Source: Parasponia andersonii (Eukaryota > Streptophyta > Magnoliopsida > Rosales > Cannabaceae). From it: a stretch of 64,000 nucleotides of DNA. The translations under genes were made by a program, and so were the position numbers. Shown here one piece after another: positions 9,320 to 21,061 of the stretch. The notes beneath the pieces are model-generated. The model had not been told where the DNA came from. It worked only from the letters and a program-made list of their open reading frames with translations, and ran no database searches. Where the stretch lies: the NCBI GenBank assembly GCA_002914805.1, contig JXTB01000016.1:1738366-1802365 (forward strand). The letters are read 5' to 3'. Positions within the stretch are counted from its first letter, which is position 1. The number at the start of each line of letters is the position of its first letter.

Positions 9320-10312
9320 TAAGGTTTTTTTTAATATATAAACCCTCCGAATTTGGAACAATTTTGTAACATCAACCCTGAACTCAAATTTTTAGAGTAA
9401 AACTCCCGGAATTCTGCTAAAATTAATTCTGTCAGAAAAGAAAGGTGAATCTATTAGTTTTTTTTCATGTTGAAGTCTCCATTATTTTATTTGTGACTTT
9501 AAGGTCGTCATTCTTAGATTTTTATTTTATGTTAATCTATTTTAATCTTTTCTATCCAATACTGTACCTGCCTAAAATATGCTTATTTTAGCAGGTGTAA
9601 AACTAGAAATAAAAGGAAATTATTATTGTTTTTAAAAAAGAGTTGGATTATCATTTTCATTTAAGACAGAGATACGAAATTAGAAAATTTTATATGATAT
9701 CAATATAGATCTACTTTAATCAAAGTATTCATATATGTAGAAGAGATGTATATGAATATATTGTCGATTTTATGTTTTGTCATTCTAATTTATTTGATGG
9801 AACACATATTACCAATTTTATGGGATATATATTACCAAAATTTTATATGGTACCAATATAGATATAATTTGGTCCAGGTTTCATATACTTTTTTTCTAGA
9901 TATATAAATATTTAGACCAAAGGAGATCTATATTAAAATCATATAAAATTTTCCAATTTATTACCTCAATTTTGAACGAAAATGATAACCCAACTCTTGT
10001 TTTTTTTAATAATAATTTCCCTTTATTTCCAATTTTACTCCTGTTGAGATGAGAATCTTTTGGGCAAGTGCTAATTAACGGCAATTTTAGATAGGAGATT
10101 AATGTGAAATAAAAATCTAAGAATGAGAATCCAAAAACTACAAATAAAAGAATGAGGACTTAATCGTAAAAATAAAACTAACAGAATCACTTTTCTTTTT
10201 TAACAGAACTAATTTTAGGAGATTTCGGGGAGTTTTGCTCCAAAAAAATAAATTTAAGGTTAATTTTACTAAATTATTATAAATTTAGGGGGGTTTTATA
10301 TTAAAAAGTCTA
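9320..10312. mobile_element. Inner palindromic element, ~440-bp arms
   Basis: From 9320 to about 9760 the sequence is matched by the reverse complement of about 9890-10312. Landmarks in both arms are AAAACTCC(C/G)GAA, AATTCTGT, CATTCTTAGATTTTTATTT, AAGGAAATTATTATT, GAGTTGG(A/G)TTATCATTTTC and AAATTTTATATGAT. The loop (about 130 bp) contains another TTTTATATGGTACCAATATAGAT, a further degenerate copy. It is wholly inside the outer foldback element, so it was inserted later or is part of a compound element. Confidence 0.65.
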
Positions 10313-10436
10313 ATTGTAAATACATATATATCTTGAACTATGGTCTTTCTATAATTTTAACTCTACTTTCAACAAGTGCATAATTATATCTTATGTTTAA
10401 AATTTCTATAAATGTTCACCATCTATGTACAAATTG

Positions 10437-10580
10437 ACTATAAAATTCCTCACTAAACATAGAATTGTAATTGAAACTATTTATTTTGGTTGAGAAACAT
10501 TAAAATTTACTATAAAATCCCCCAGTAAACATGGAATTGTAATTCAAACTATTTTAATTTTGTTGAGAAACATTAAAATT
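10437..10580 (+). repeat. Two-copy tandem duplication, ~71-bp unit
   Basis: CTATAAAATTCCTCACTAAAC... at about 10439 is repeated as CTATAAAATCCCCCAGTAAAC... at about 10510. Both copies run through GAATTGTAATT, AAACTATTT and GAGAAACATTAAAATT. The copies differ at about ten sites. Confidence 0.75.
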
Positions 10581-11024
10581 AACTGAAAATAACATAATAT
10601 AATCAACACAAATTACACAGTTATTATATTTTTTTTCCAACTCTAAATCCAACGAAATAATCACATAGAACAATTTGATACTATATTAATATTCAAACAT
10701 TTTGAATAAGTAAATGAGGGGTATTTGCATCTTTTAACTTATTCATAAAACATATTTGCAAAAAACCAAAAAAAAAAAAAAGAAACGAAAAATCATGGTA
10801 TAAATGTGCATGAATTGTAAATATCAGGTATTAATTTATAGAATTCAAAAGTCACAATATTAATTTGCATGAATTATAAATGTCAGGATATTAATTTATA
10901 GGATTTCAAAATTATAATTTATAAAAGTTCAAAAATTAGGATATTTTTTTACCGAAAAAAATGTTATAAGTCGAGATATTTTTATTTCGTTGACATTGTA
11001 GTATAAGAGGTAAATGTATATAAG

Positions 11025-11145
11025 TAAAATTGCTTCAGATAGTAATGACCAATCACATTTGGTTGCAATATAAATCTTTTTTTTCTCACAGAAGTAAAAT
11101 TGCTTCAGATAGTAATAAATAATCACATTTAGTTGCAATATAAAA
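11025..11145 (+). repeat. Two-copy tandem duplication, ~70-bp spacing
   Basis: AAGTAAAATTGCTTCAGATA followed by GTAAT, AATCACATTT, GTTGCAATATAAA occurs at about 11025 and again at about 11094. It directly adjoins the right arm of the outer foldback. Confidence 0.75.
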
Positions 11146-11690
11146 TATGCACTTATACTTATGGTTGCTTCCTCGATGGGGTATTGCTATATTTACCAAT
11201 TAATAGACACTTTGATTTGGATCGTTTGATTACAATTGAGTGATTATATATAATATATTTAATGCGTAACTAAATATAGAAGATCATATATTGTTTTATA
11301 TAGTGTATAACCTGTTTGTTACCACTTGAGTTAGAATTCCATTTAAAAAAAAAAAACAAAATTTAATTCTATTAATTGATTTTTAGCACTTTAATTCTCA
11401 TTCTATACCTAATTTATAACACTTGAGCCCGGCCCGGCTTGGTCTAACCAGTGGTCTGTCAGCCTTCTCGGTCCAGTTACTGACCCTTTCATGACCGGCC
11501 TGGAGTATTATGCTAAGTTCGTATTATTCTTTTTGTATGGGGTCCACGGTAGAATTTATCTCATTTGGCATTATCCTACCTTAGGGCGCGTTTCTAACTC
11601 TACTTGAACCTAAGATCTCTACTTTAAGTCTTAATTTAACTAGCTAATTTAACTAGTTCATCTATTGTTCCAATCTCATCATGAAGTCAT
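11146..11690. other. Spacer left of the nested gypsy pair
   Basis: No gene recognised. A GC-richer patch at 11425-11510 (GAGCCCGGCCCGGC and following) stands out from the AT-rich surroundings, with no family match. ACTAGCTAATTTAACTAG-like duplicated strings occur at 11637-11660. Confidence 0.45.
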
Positions 11691-13782
11691 CGTAAAATCT
11701 ATGAACTTTTAAAGGGTAATTTGGACTTTTTGTGTTGAGTGGCACTATAGTAATTTTGGATTTCTAAATTAAAGTAATAAAAATATCTAGAATATTTTAA
11801 TATATTACAACAGTGCCCAGTTTTCTTAAAAGAGTCCTTGGAATTCAAATTTCCAACAAATAGGGGCTTGAGGAAGAGAGAAAAATGCCCGATGTGCTAA
11901 GGCCTGCCGCCGCCACACGCCATCATTGCTGGGCCCACGTAAGCCCGTGCCGAAGAGCTTCTACCAATGAAGCCAATGCCACTGGTCCTGCCTCTTTTCG
12001 ATGTCGGACGGAGCCGTAGTGGCCCTGCAAAGATTCTGCTTTTGAGGAGGTTTTTTGGCAAACTTTCCGGTGTCCACCTCCGTTTTCGACACCTCTAACA
12101 AGTGGAGTGTCGTCTCGCCATCGCAAACCACCTCCATGTGTTTGCACATCAAAATTCATATCCAGTAAGTAATATTTATGTAATTATTTTAGTGAAGTAA
12201 TTTAGTTACTCAAGGTAAATATATGAGGTGAAAGAAGGTTAAAATTCATGAATAATTACGGTTGGTAAAAATAAAAATAGTAACCATAAATGCGATAAAT
12301 AATAATTAGAAAAAGAGGACATTTTTCTAAATAGTTTCAAAAAGTGGTATCATTGTAATTCTCGAATTTTTGGACTTAATTAATGCTAGGGATCTCGAAA
12401 CTAAGTTCTGATTTCGAATGTTGACTCAATGAGGTTGAGATATAAATTTTAATATAAAATAACACTATGTTTCATTGTGAAACGAAAATTAAAATTTCGT
12501 GGCACGAAATTGCACCATTTTGCGTGCCATGAAGCAGTACCGCACCTGGACCCATTTTTGACAAGGTATATGTCTAATCTTACATTTTTGGGTACTTTGA
12601 ATTTAGTGGTAATTTCCCTTTTTGCGTTTGAAGTTCCGATTGAAAAGTCATTTTTTCAAGTGGACTTACTGTGAATCGGAAACTGCCGTTTAAGTACCTA
12701 AGTAACCAACGCGGTATTGTTCGAGCATCACTGGCCTGATATTACTACTATATCGAGATAGAGATTTGATTACTTGATTTTTATATCTGTTTTGGATTTT
12801 AGTTGTATTAAAACTTATTTATGAAAAATTGTGATTTCACGACGGTTTGACAAATGACTGTAAATTGTTAGATTATGCAGGAATTAGGCTGTGTAAATTT
12901 TTGTACATATTTTTAGATTATAATTATAAGATAAACAGTAGTGTGCTACCTATGTACAATAAATCCTAGAATAAAACCAAGTTAAATTTTCAAAGCATGA
13001 TTTGATTATTGGATGCATAATTGTTGTATACTATTATATGTTGTATATACCATAGGATCACACACTTGAGTTGCATTATAGTATCACGGTATTTTTAAAT
13101 TACTGGCGAGTTGCTATAATGCTAGGTGGGAGACCTAGGCTCCTACACAAGATGTTGGGTACCTCTGCTACAGAGATATTATATAACCATAATGGGAGAA
13201 TAAGAGCTCACTTATATTCTTGTTGATGTATGATATATATAAGGATGTAATTTTGGATTCAGTTTTGAATACGTGATTATTTAGGATACCAAGGATTTAT
13301 AAATTTGATTTATAAATAAATTTAAAGGAACTAACCATGCAAGTTTGAGAAATTGCATCCATCTAAAACATAATTGAATTCCTATTGAGCATGTGAATGC
13401 TCACCCCTTACTTTTTCCCTCTCAGGTAGTGCTCGATGTGATTTTTGGAATTCAGGAGTTGAACAATGAGAAGCTAGTTACCATATTGGAAACTAGTAAC
13501 TTTGTAAGATATTTCCATCAATTATCTTAGCTTGTAATAAAATATTTAAGGGTCCATTTCACAGACTCAGTCTGTATAATTAGTGTGCTGGATTGTGAGA
13601 CTATTGATGATGATGTATAGTTTGTTTTAATACATTTTCTTATCAATCTATATCTAATGGTGATCACAAAACTATGGAAATTTACTTTTAAAATTATTTT
13701 TATAAAATTTTCAATAATTACTTTTTGAATTTCTATTGTGAAATTCTCTTTCTGCCATTAGCCCGGGGTTTGGGTCATGATA
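11691..13782 (+). repeat. 5' LTR of outer gypsy element
   Basis: Starts CGTAAAATCT (TG has become CG) and ends GGGTCATGATA (CA has become TA). It aligns with 23176-25316 from end to end. A GC-rich island at 11880-12150 stands out in an AT-rich LTR; short minus-strand ORFs there are not supported as genes. The motif GCATGTGAATGCTCACCCC at about 13389 is also present in the 3' LTR and, as a variant, in the other LTRs of this clade in the window. Confidence 0.85.
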
Positions 13783-13790
13783 AAAAATTT

Positions 13791-13802
13791 TGGTATCGGT
13801 GC
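13791..13802 (+). other. Primer-binding site, outer gypsy element
   Basis: TGGTATCGGTGC follows the 5' LTR by eight bases. It matches the initiator tRNA-Met primer site TGGTATCAGAGC at 10 of 12 positions, the site used by most plant gypsy elements. Confidence 0.75.
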
Positions 13803-13931
13803 AAGTGTTTATCTTTCTTAAATGTGATATCAATAGATTAGACTGTAATTAGTTTTAAAAAAAAAAAAGTATTTTGAAATCAAGCATTATTGTGTCATTA
13901 ACACTTTGGCATATTTATACAAACTAGTAAG

Positions 13932-15080
13932 ATGCCTCCATGAAGAAGAGTATCGAGGCAAGAGTCAAGAAATGATACTTCTCCATCATAACAAGAAATT
14001 CCCAACCCTCTTACTGATCTTTATGAGGTTTTATGGGAAATATCCGGATTAAGAGCTCAACGAGATTCTGAGGCTCGTTAGGCTGGCTTTTTCAATGATT
14101 TCATCGAGTTGAGTCCACCAACTTTTGACGGTAAACCGGATGCCACTGTAGCTAAGAAATGGCTCAGAGATGTTAAAAAGATCGTTACAACCTTCGGGAT
14201 ACCTGCTGAGTTTCTAGTGGTCTTTGCCGATCATAAGTTGTCTGATGGAGCTGCCAATTGGTGGGAAACTGTCAAGTTGTCACAATAAGAAATTGGTATG
14301 ACCCGGGAGATCTTTGAAGGATTGTTCAGAGACCAGTATGCCAATGCTAGTCATAGATCTGCTATGATTAGAGATTACGAGTGAGTTAAGCAAGGAGACT
14401 TGACTGTGAATGAGTACTACATCTGATTCATAGAGTTAGCACAGTATGCCTATGCACTGGGAACTGATCTTACTCTATAGAATATTAAGTTTATGAAAGC
14501 TCTGAGGCCAGCTATCCTAGAAAAGATTGTGACTCAAAACTTTAACAATCTGGTTAATCTTATTATTGCAGCACAGAAAGTAGAAGCCTCTCTGGATAAC
14601 AAGTCGACTTTGAGAGAATAGTCGAGGAATAGAGGAAGTGACAAGAAGGCTAATAGTAGAAGCCAAAGGTAGTCGTAATCACAGAACTCTCAAAGTAGTG
14701 ATTTTTCTGGTAGAGGATGTTTTGGACCCTATGGATGTTTTCACTGCGGCCAGTAATGCCATCAAAAAATGTCTTATCCATTTTACTAGCAGAAGCCAGC
14801 TTTATCCCAAGGCAGGTCACAGGGAAGCCACAATGCGTCTATACTATTTTAGGACAACCAGGTGAGGCCAGCTCAGAACTAGTCTCATGCATTTAACTCT
14901 TTCCTTTTCCAACACCAGCTCCAGTACCGTCCATAGGGTTTAGGTTACACCTAGAATTTCAAGCCCTGCAAGCTTTTGGCAATTAAGAAGGACATGGATA
15001 TACTAATACCGATCCAAAAACTAGTAGCAGTCGACCCGTCCAGGGGTAAGGGAACAAAAGGAAAGAGAAAGTTATTGGTC
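13932..15080 (+). pseudogene. gag remnant, outer gypsy element
   Basis: An ATG at 13932 is followed by CCT CCA TGA: the fourth codon is already a stop where the related inner element has an arginine-type codon. Further on, DATVAKKWLRDVKKI and FADHKLSDGAANWWETVKLS (14140-14290) mark the conserved retrotransposon gag domain. A decayed zinc knuckle, CFHCGQ-stop-CHQK, is at about 14735-14770. Many stops and shifts occur. The protein would have formed the particle that packages element RNA. Confidence 0.75.
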
Positions 15081-15099
15081 AAGCCTTTATTGCCACTGA

Positions 15100-15584
15100 G
15101 GTAAAAGATGGTCGAGATCAGACCGACAAAGGAGTCATTGACGGTATGATTCTCATTTCATACTCTTGGGCTCATGTTTTGTTTGATATTGGTGCTTTGC
15201 ATTCTTTTATATTCTTGTTGTTTGCTTAATTATTAGGATTAAAATATTCTATATTGGATCCTGTTTTGATTTTGGACACACCAATGGGTGGAATATTTGA
15301 TGTTTTTACTATGTGTCAACATTGTCTGATTGTGATTGATGGTAAAAAATTACTAGCTGATTTGATTGTGTTTCCTTTGCAAAAATTTGATATGATTCTC
15401 GGCATTAGTTAGTTATCTAAATATTGAGCTACTATTGATTGCTACAAGAAGAGAGTTACTTGAGGATGGATGTCCTATTGTTTATCAAGTTCAATTAAAT
15501 CCCATGAAACTAATTCTGATTTTGAAAATATGCATGGGTAGAAGGAAGAAACTCGAGTGTTATGGGAATCTATTTACCATTAGT
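15100..15584 (+). pseudogene. Protease and pol N-terminus remnant, outer gypsy element
   Basis: The frame reads HVLFDIGALHSF at about 15174, where related elements have LFDTGASHSF; the catalytic threonine has become isoleucine (ACT to ATT). It continues through ADLIVFPLQKFDMILGIS and ends in CMGRRKKLECYGNLFTI, matching the same stretch of the inner element at 19330-19390. Immediately after, at 15585, the inner element begins. Confidence 0.75.
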
Positions 15585-16380
15585 TATCATAACCCAAAAC
15601 TCGGGCTAGTAGCAGAAGGGAAATTTCGTAAGGATGAGAAATTCTTTGATTTCTTTGAAAAATGTCTAAAAAGTTTTAGTTTTATAAAACAATCCATTTT
15701 AGATAAAATATTTAGAACTCCATCTCGTGAACCTCTCCCACAGTTCGTATACACCATTAAATATAGATCAAATAAATATCGAAAATAATGTAAATCAAAT
15801 ATAAGTTCAAGCATATAAATCAAATAAATATCGAAAAGAATGGGGTTAAGATATATATACCTTGAGCTTCCTCTTGACGACAAGAATCCAATGAGCCCAG
15901 TTAGAGATCAAATGGTGGCCAGAATCGTCGTCGGTGACAAAAACTCCGAAACGGCTCTAATGATGTTTTCCGACGAAACAGCGACCAGTGGCTGCACGAG
16001 ACCGGCGGCGGGGCACCTTGGCGGCACGACAAGCTCGCGCCAGTTGGTTGGCAGGCCAGACGATGGCTTGGGCAGTGGCGCAGCCTCCTCTGGTGCGTCG
16101 GCCGAGAGTGAACAGAGAAAGAGTGAAGGGGGTGGCATCCGGGAAGAGAGAGAGAGAAAGTGAGTGGGAGGGAGAGCCCACGTGGGTAAGTAAGGGACAA
16201 TACAATTTTTAAAAAAATTACACTACAGTCCCCAATTCCCAAATCTCTATCAATTCTGTCCCCTAAAAATTACAATCTAGTCCTCCTACACAGAACTTTT
16301 GCAAATTAATCTTTCCATTATTATATCCAGAAAATTGGTAAAATGGCCAAATTATCCTCCCAAAAATCGAAGTTTTTATA
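15585..16380 (-). repeat. 3' LTR of inner gypsy element, internally deleted
   Basis: Plus-strand start TATCATAACCC corresponds to TGTCACAACCT of the right LTR at 21062. The first 200 bases match 21062-21270. Then AATCAAATAAATATCGAAAA at 15815 repeats 15768, the likely deletion joint. The remainder is the U3 start, with a GC-rich block (15900-16160) and a (GA)n tract near 16146. ORFs on either strand here are LTR shadows. About 796 bp. Confidence 0.75.
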
Positions 16381-16381
16381 T

Positions 16382-16399
16382 TCTCCCCTTCTTAAAAGA
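16382..16399 (-). other. Polypurine tract, inner gypsy element
   Basis: The minus strand reads TCTTTTAAGAAGGGGAGA immediately before the LTR start TATAAAAACT. The sentence-like context GGACGAAATTCTTTTAA is shared with the outer element upstream of its 3' LTR. Confidence 0.75.
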
Positions 16400-16437
16400 A
16401 TTTCGTCCTAAAATTCAAAATACAAGTCAAGATTACA

Positions 16438-17735
16438 TCACAATACAACTTCTAATTGAAGGTTAAACAAATGAGGGAACTTCTCGTATATCTCCGTCTC
16501 GAGTTCTCAAGTAGCTTTGTCTTCTTTGTGATGTTTTCAAAGCACCTTGACAAGTGGAATCTCTCTGTTGCGAAGCACCTTCAACTCTCTAGCCAACAAA
16601 TGAACAGGCTGCTCTTCATAGGACACATCTTCTTAGATCGGTATATGCACGTACTGAACAACATGAGATGGGTCCGGCGTGTACTTCTTCAACATCGACA
16701 CATGAAACACGTTATGCACATGACCCAACTGTGTAGGTAGATTCAAGCGATACACCACTGGTCCAATTCTCTCATTGATTGTAAAGGGACCAATATACCT
16801 TGGAGCAAGCTTACCCTTAATCCTAAATCTTGTCATACCATGCCTTGGAGTCACTTTCAAGAATACATAATCACTAGTATCGAATTCTACCTCACGCCTC
16901 TTCAGATTAGCATAACTCTTTTGGAGACTCTGAATCTCCTTGAGTCTCTCCCGGATATCCTTGATCTTCTCAGTAGTCTTCTCAATTAGATCAGGTCTAA
17001 GAGTAACACGCTCTTTAGGTTCTACCTAATACAAAGGTGACCTACACAGCCTCCCGTAACTGTTATTGTAAGCAAATTCCACCAGAGAAAGATGATCATC
17101 CCAGTTCCCACCAAAGTCCAGTATACAACAATGTAGCATGTCCTCAAGAATCTGAATGGTCCTTTCAGATTGACCATCTGACTCTAGATGGTGAGCCGTA
17201 CTGATATTCAACTACATACCCAATGCTTTCTGTAAGGCTCTCCAAATCTTAGAAGTGAATCTTGGATCTCTGTCGAAGATTATGCTTGAAGGCACGCCAT
17301 GCAAGCGTATAATGTTTTCCACATATAGTCTACTCAGTTTATAAGTAGGTAGTCTATCCGGATTGGTATAAAGTGAGCACTCTTCGTCAACCGATCGACT
17401 ACCACCCAAACTGCGTCATTTTTCCTCAAGGTCTTTAGCAGACTAGTCACGAAGTCCATCATGATCTTGTCCCACTTCCATTCTGAAATTGGCAATGGCT
17501 GAAGTAACCCAACTGGCCTCTGGTGTTCAGTCTTGACTTGTTGACAAGTCAAAAACTTTGGCACAAAGATAGCTACATCCTTCTTCATCCCTTTCCACCA
17601 ATACTGTCTCTTCAAGTCTCGGTACATCTTATCACTACCCGGATGTATGGCGAACCTTGATTTGTGAGCCTCAGTTAGAATGGTTTCTCGAAGATTAGGG
17701 TCATTCACTATAGCTAACTTTCCACTGAAAAGCAA
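16438..17735 (-). pseudogene. Integrase and chromodomain-like tail, inner gypsy element
   Basis: Zinc-binding part: HKSRFAIHPGSDKMYRDLKR and FLTCQQVK, with the first cysteine of CxxC replaced. Catalytic part: [32 protein letters not shown] and SDGQSERTIQILEDML, so the DDE residues can be followed across several frames. Then LRKRGD-type linker, PRYIGPFTI (GPY/F module), and near 16450-16640 ARELKVLRNREIPLVKVL, KHHKED, EIYEKFPHLF, a chromodomain-like end. The stop is TGA at 16438-16440. Chromodomains of this type direct insertion to heterochromatin. Frame breaks lie at about 17212, 17026 and 16633. Confidence 0.8.
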
Positions 17736-18613
17736 AAACCCTTCTTTGTTAGTGTTCCAACATCTAACTATTCACCATTCTGAAGTCGGTTCCAGATTGT
17801 CCTCAACTCCCTGTCTTGCCACTGACTTTGTTGAACAGTCTGGAGAAGTGATAGTAAAATCACAATGTTGCTCAGGCAAGCAACCCTTTCATTCTCGAAA
17901 TACTGCAAGTTGTAGTCACCAATTGCAACAGAGTTCTTCTAATCTTCAAACACTAGTGCAGCTAGTGCACCACGAGGCTTCCTACTCAATGCATCAGCTA
18001 TAACATTAGCCTTACCAGGATGATACTATAGGTTAAAGTTATAATCCTCCATATACTCAATCCATCTTCGCTGTCTCAAGTTCAGATCCTTCTGAGTAAA
18101 GAGATACTTCAAACTCTTATGATCGGAGACTATGTCGAACTTCACACCATACAAGTAACATTGTCAAATCTTTAACGCAAAGATCACTTCTACAAGCTCC
18201 AGAACATGGGTGGGATAGTTCCTCTCAGGTGGCTTCAACTGATAAGAAGCATAAGCTACAACCTAACCATTCTATATCAAGACAAATCCCAAACCCATCT
18301 TAAAAGCATCAGTATACACCACATAAGGTTCGCTATTATCAGGAACAGTAAGAACTGGTGCAGTAGTCAAGCTTTGCTTCAACCTGACAAAAGTTTCTTC
18401 ACTTTCGTAATCCCAAACAAACTTGACATCCTTCCTGGTCAACTTCATCAAAGGCAAGGCGATCCTTAAAAAATCTTGCACAAAACGACGGTAGTAGCCT
18501 GCCAAACCAAGGAAACTCCGTACTTCTGCCATATTTCTCGGCCTCTCCCACTCTAGAACAGCTTCTATCTTAGCGAGATCGACTGAAATACCTCCATGAA
18601 AAATCACATCCAA
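17736..18613 (-). pseudogene. RNase H region, inner gypsy element
   Basis: From 18613 the frame reads [20 protein letters not shown], the reverse-transcriptase thumb and connection, then [20 protein letters not shown] and [14 protein letters not shown], the first acidic block of RNase H. The rest of RNase H is in frames broken by stops to about 17990. It would degrade RNA in the RNA-DNA hybrid. Confidence 0.75.
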
Positions 18614-19416
18614 AAGTCACACTTTGATTTCTTGGCATACAATCAATGATCTCTCAAGGTCTTAAGTACTATCCCCAGATATTCGGCATGCTCTTCTCGA
18701 ATCTTAGAATATACCAGGATGTCGTCAATGAACACAACCACAAAATGGTCTAAAAATGGCCTGAAGACTCTATTTATGAGATCCATAGATGCTGTGGGGG
18801 CATTCGTCAAACCAAATGGCATCACTAGAAACTCGAAATGACCATATCGAGTTCTGAATACTGTTTTAGGTATATCATCTTCTCTTATCTTCAACTGATG
18901 ATAACCGGATCTCAAATCGATCTTGGAGAAGAATCTTGAGCCATCGAGTTGATCATATAACTCATCTATTCTTCACAAAGGATATTTGTTCTTCACTGTC
19001 AACTGATTCAACTTTCTGTAGTCCACACAGAGTCTCAATGAACCATCAGCTTTCTTCGCAAACAAAATAGGATTACTCTAAGGAGAAGTGCTACTGCGAA
19101 TAAAGCCCTTGAAAAGTAGGTTGTCCAACTATTCTCTCAACTCTTCCATCTCAGCAGGAGCCATACGATAGGCTAGAATAGAAACTGGCTGAGCTCTAGG
19201 AACTAGCTTAATATAGAACTCGATCTCTCTATCTAGTGGTAACCCCGGTAAGTCTTCAGGAAACACCTCTGAATACTCACTAACCTTCGAAAACCATAGG
19301 TTTTGATCGTCTGTCCTTACCTCGCCATCAATGGCAAATAAGTTCCCATAATACTCGAGTTTCTTCTTTCCACCCATGCATGCTTTCAGAATAGGACTAG
19401 GCTTCAACAGACTCAT
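18614..19416 (-). pseudogene. Reverse transcriptase, inner gypsy element
   Basis: SVSILAYRMAPAEMEELREQL-type entry (19140-19240), then after a break [38 protein letters not shown] and [14 protein letters not shown]. The last contains the catalytic DD pair (written YxDD in most relatives, here IDD after F). Breaks near 19130 and 18915. Enzyme inactive in this copy. Confidence 0.85.
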
Positions 19417-19437
19417 TCTAGCCTGATAGACAATAGG

Positions 19438-19749
19438 TTACCCATCACCAGGAAAAAGAGTCACCCACTTCTTATGATAGTCTGCAACAGCTCGATACTT
19501 CGACAACCAATTCATACTGAGTATCACGTTATATTTTCTTATCGGCAACACAATCAAATCAACAAGAAGCTTCCTATTACCGACCACAATCCGAGAAGAC
19601 TTACACACACTAAACACATCGTCTACTTCTCCCAAAGTTGTACCCAATGTCAATACATAATCCAAATCAGAAAATTCCAACCCTAATAGTTGAGCAAATA
19701 ATAAGGATATGAATAAATGGGATACACTAGTATCAAACAAAACATACAC
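19438..19749 (-). pseudogene. Protease, inner gypsy element
   Basis: Frame of 103 residues beginning MYVLFDTSVSHLFISLLFAQ. The active-site triad expected is DTG; here it reads DTS (GGT to AGT) and the next residue is V for A (GCA to GTA), both transitions. It continues through LIVLPIRKYNVILSMNWLSK, conserved in plant gypsy aspartic proteases. Confidence 0.8.
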
Positions 19750-20039
19750 CCAAGAGTGTAAAAGAAGGATTATACCATTAACAACATCTCAGTCAGTGCA
19801 ATCCTGAGTGTCATTTGCCCCAGTAAAAGTATAGACTTGGCCAGTCACCTTTCCTTTCCCCTTATTGCTCCTTCCCTGGATTGGACAGTTACTGCTGGAT
19901 CCCGGACCACTACTACCATATCCACACCTACCCTGACTCCATAAGGCCTGAGGAGTCGGAAAACTCTGAGTAAAACCTTGAGGGCGGTACTGATGTTGAT
20001 AAGGCTGAGGGGAAGTAAAAGTCTGCGAAACACCCTATG

Positions 20040-20928
20040 ACTATTGCGGCCTTGTAGACAGTTGGGACACTCCTTCTTCCGATGACCCTGCTAGCCACAA
20101 ACGAAACATCCTACATACAGATTACCTCTGCCACCCCTGAAGAACCACTGCTGTTCGAGCTCCCACTGTTCGGAGTGCCTTGGACTGACCATTGCCCCTG
20201 GTTTATTCTGGTAACTTTCTTATCATTACCTCTCTGTTGGTTCCTCTTCGAATCTAATCCTTCTTCGATGGCCTCTGCTTGCTGGGCAGCCACTACAATC
20301 TCAGGAAGAACATGGAAAGACTGGGTAACAATTCTGTTGAAAATGTTCTGATTCTGATGACTTCTGAACTTGGTAACTTGGTACTTTTCACTTATACCCT
20401 ATCCAAGAGCAACACTTGCCAACTCAGTGAACTCTATTAGGTACTCATTCACCACTCTGTTACCTTGAATCAATATCTCAAACCGGTTCACCACTTTATC
20501 TTCTTGATCCTCATTGGCATATAGGCCTTGAAAATTTGTTCAAAGTCTTTCCAAGTCAGACCCACTACATCTTGCATCTTTTCCACTGGTTCCTACCAGC
20601 GAATGGCACTCCCCGTCAAATGGGTAACAATAAACACAACCCAAAACTTAACTAAAGTACCAAGGGCCCGAAAGTGCCGCTCTACCTCATGTAATCAAGC
20701 AATTGCCGTGAGAGCTCCCAGCCTACCATCAACCTGCCCTAGCTGGAGATGCATAAACCGCTAGAGATGATCAGACTGATCCAACTGACGTTCCCTTAGA
20801 GATGGAGGCTGATAGTCCAGATTGCTCATCGTGGTGAATAACTGCTACATTGCCTCGATCAGATGAGTGAAATCCAGACGAGGAGGTTCGGCACCTGGCT
20901 GGTGCCTCGGAACTCTTCTTAGAGGCAT
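20040..20928 (-). pseudogene. gag, inner gypsy element
   Basis: Starts MPLRRVPRHQPGAEPPRLDF at 20928, 115 bp after the primer site. It runs through a gag domain with several stops (for example TAG after HLIEAM) to a zinc knuckle, CFVCG-stop-QGHRKKEC, at about 20105-20060, of form CX2CX4HX4C. An open part at 20293-20111 (MAAQQAEAIEEGLDSKRNQQ) is the gag C-terminal end. Confidence 0.75.
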
Positions 20929-21042
20929 CTTTAAAAGTCTAAAATAATATGCCAAACTGTTAATGCGATAATGATGAATGCTTGTCATAAAATCAATTTT
21001 AATCTAGTTTAATGGTAATACATCCGAGCTGTTAAACTCAAA

Positions 21043-21054
21043 GCTCTGATACGA
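21043..21054 (-). other. Primer-binding site, inner gypsy element
   Basis: On the minus strand TCGTATCAGAGC, 11 of 12 bases matching the initiator tRNA-Met site, a few bases inside the LTR end. Confidence 0.8.
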
Positions 21055-21061
21055 CAATTTT

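Larger units (their letters stand above)
8937..10982. mobile_element. Outer foldback (long inverted repeat) element
   Basis: The segment 8937-9130 matches the reverse complement of 10795-10982: both contain the series TCTATAAATTAATA, TTTTGACTTTTGAATTC and TAAATTAATACCTGATATTT. Arms are about 190 bp, separated by 1.66 kb that includes a second palindrome. Long arms with no coding capacity fit a non-autonomous foldback or Mutator-like element. No clear TSD could be read, so class is uncertain. Confidence 0.55.

Noticed and set aside
9320-10312. MicroRNA gene
   Set aside because: Arms are hundreds of bases long and AT-rich; it looks like a foldback transposon, and no typical precursor could be defined.
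15840-16242. Several overlapping ORFs of 70-113 codons on both strands
   Set aside because: All lie in the GC-rich U3 block of the inner gypsy 3' LTR; no domains.
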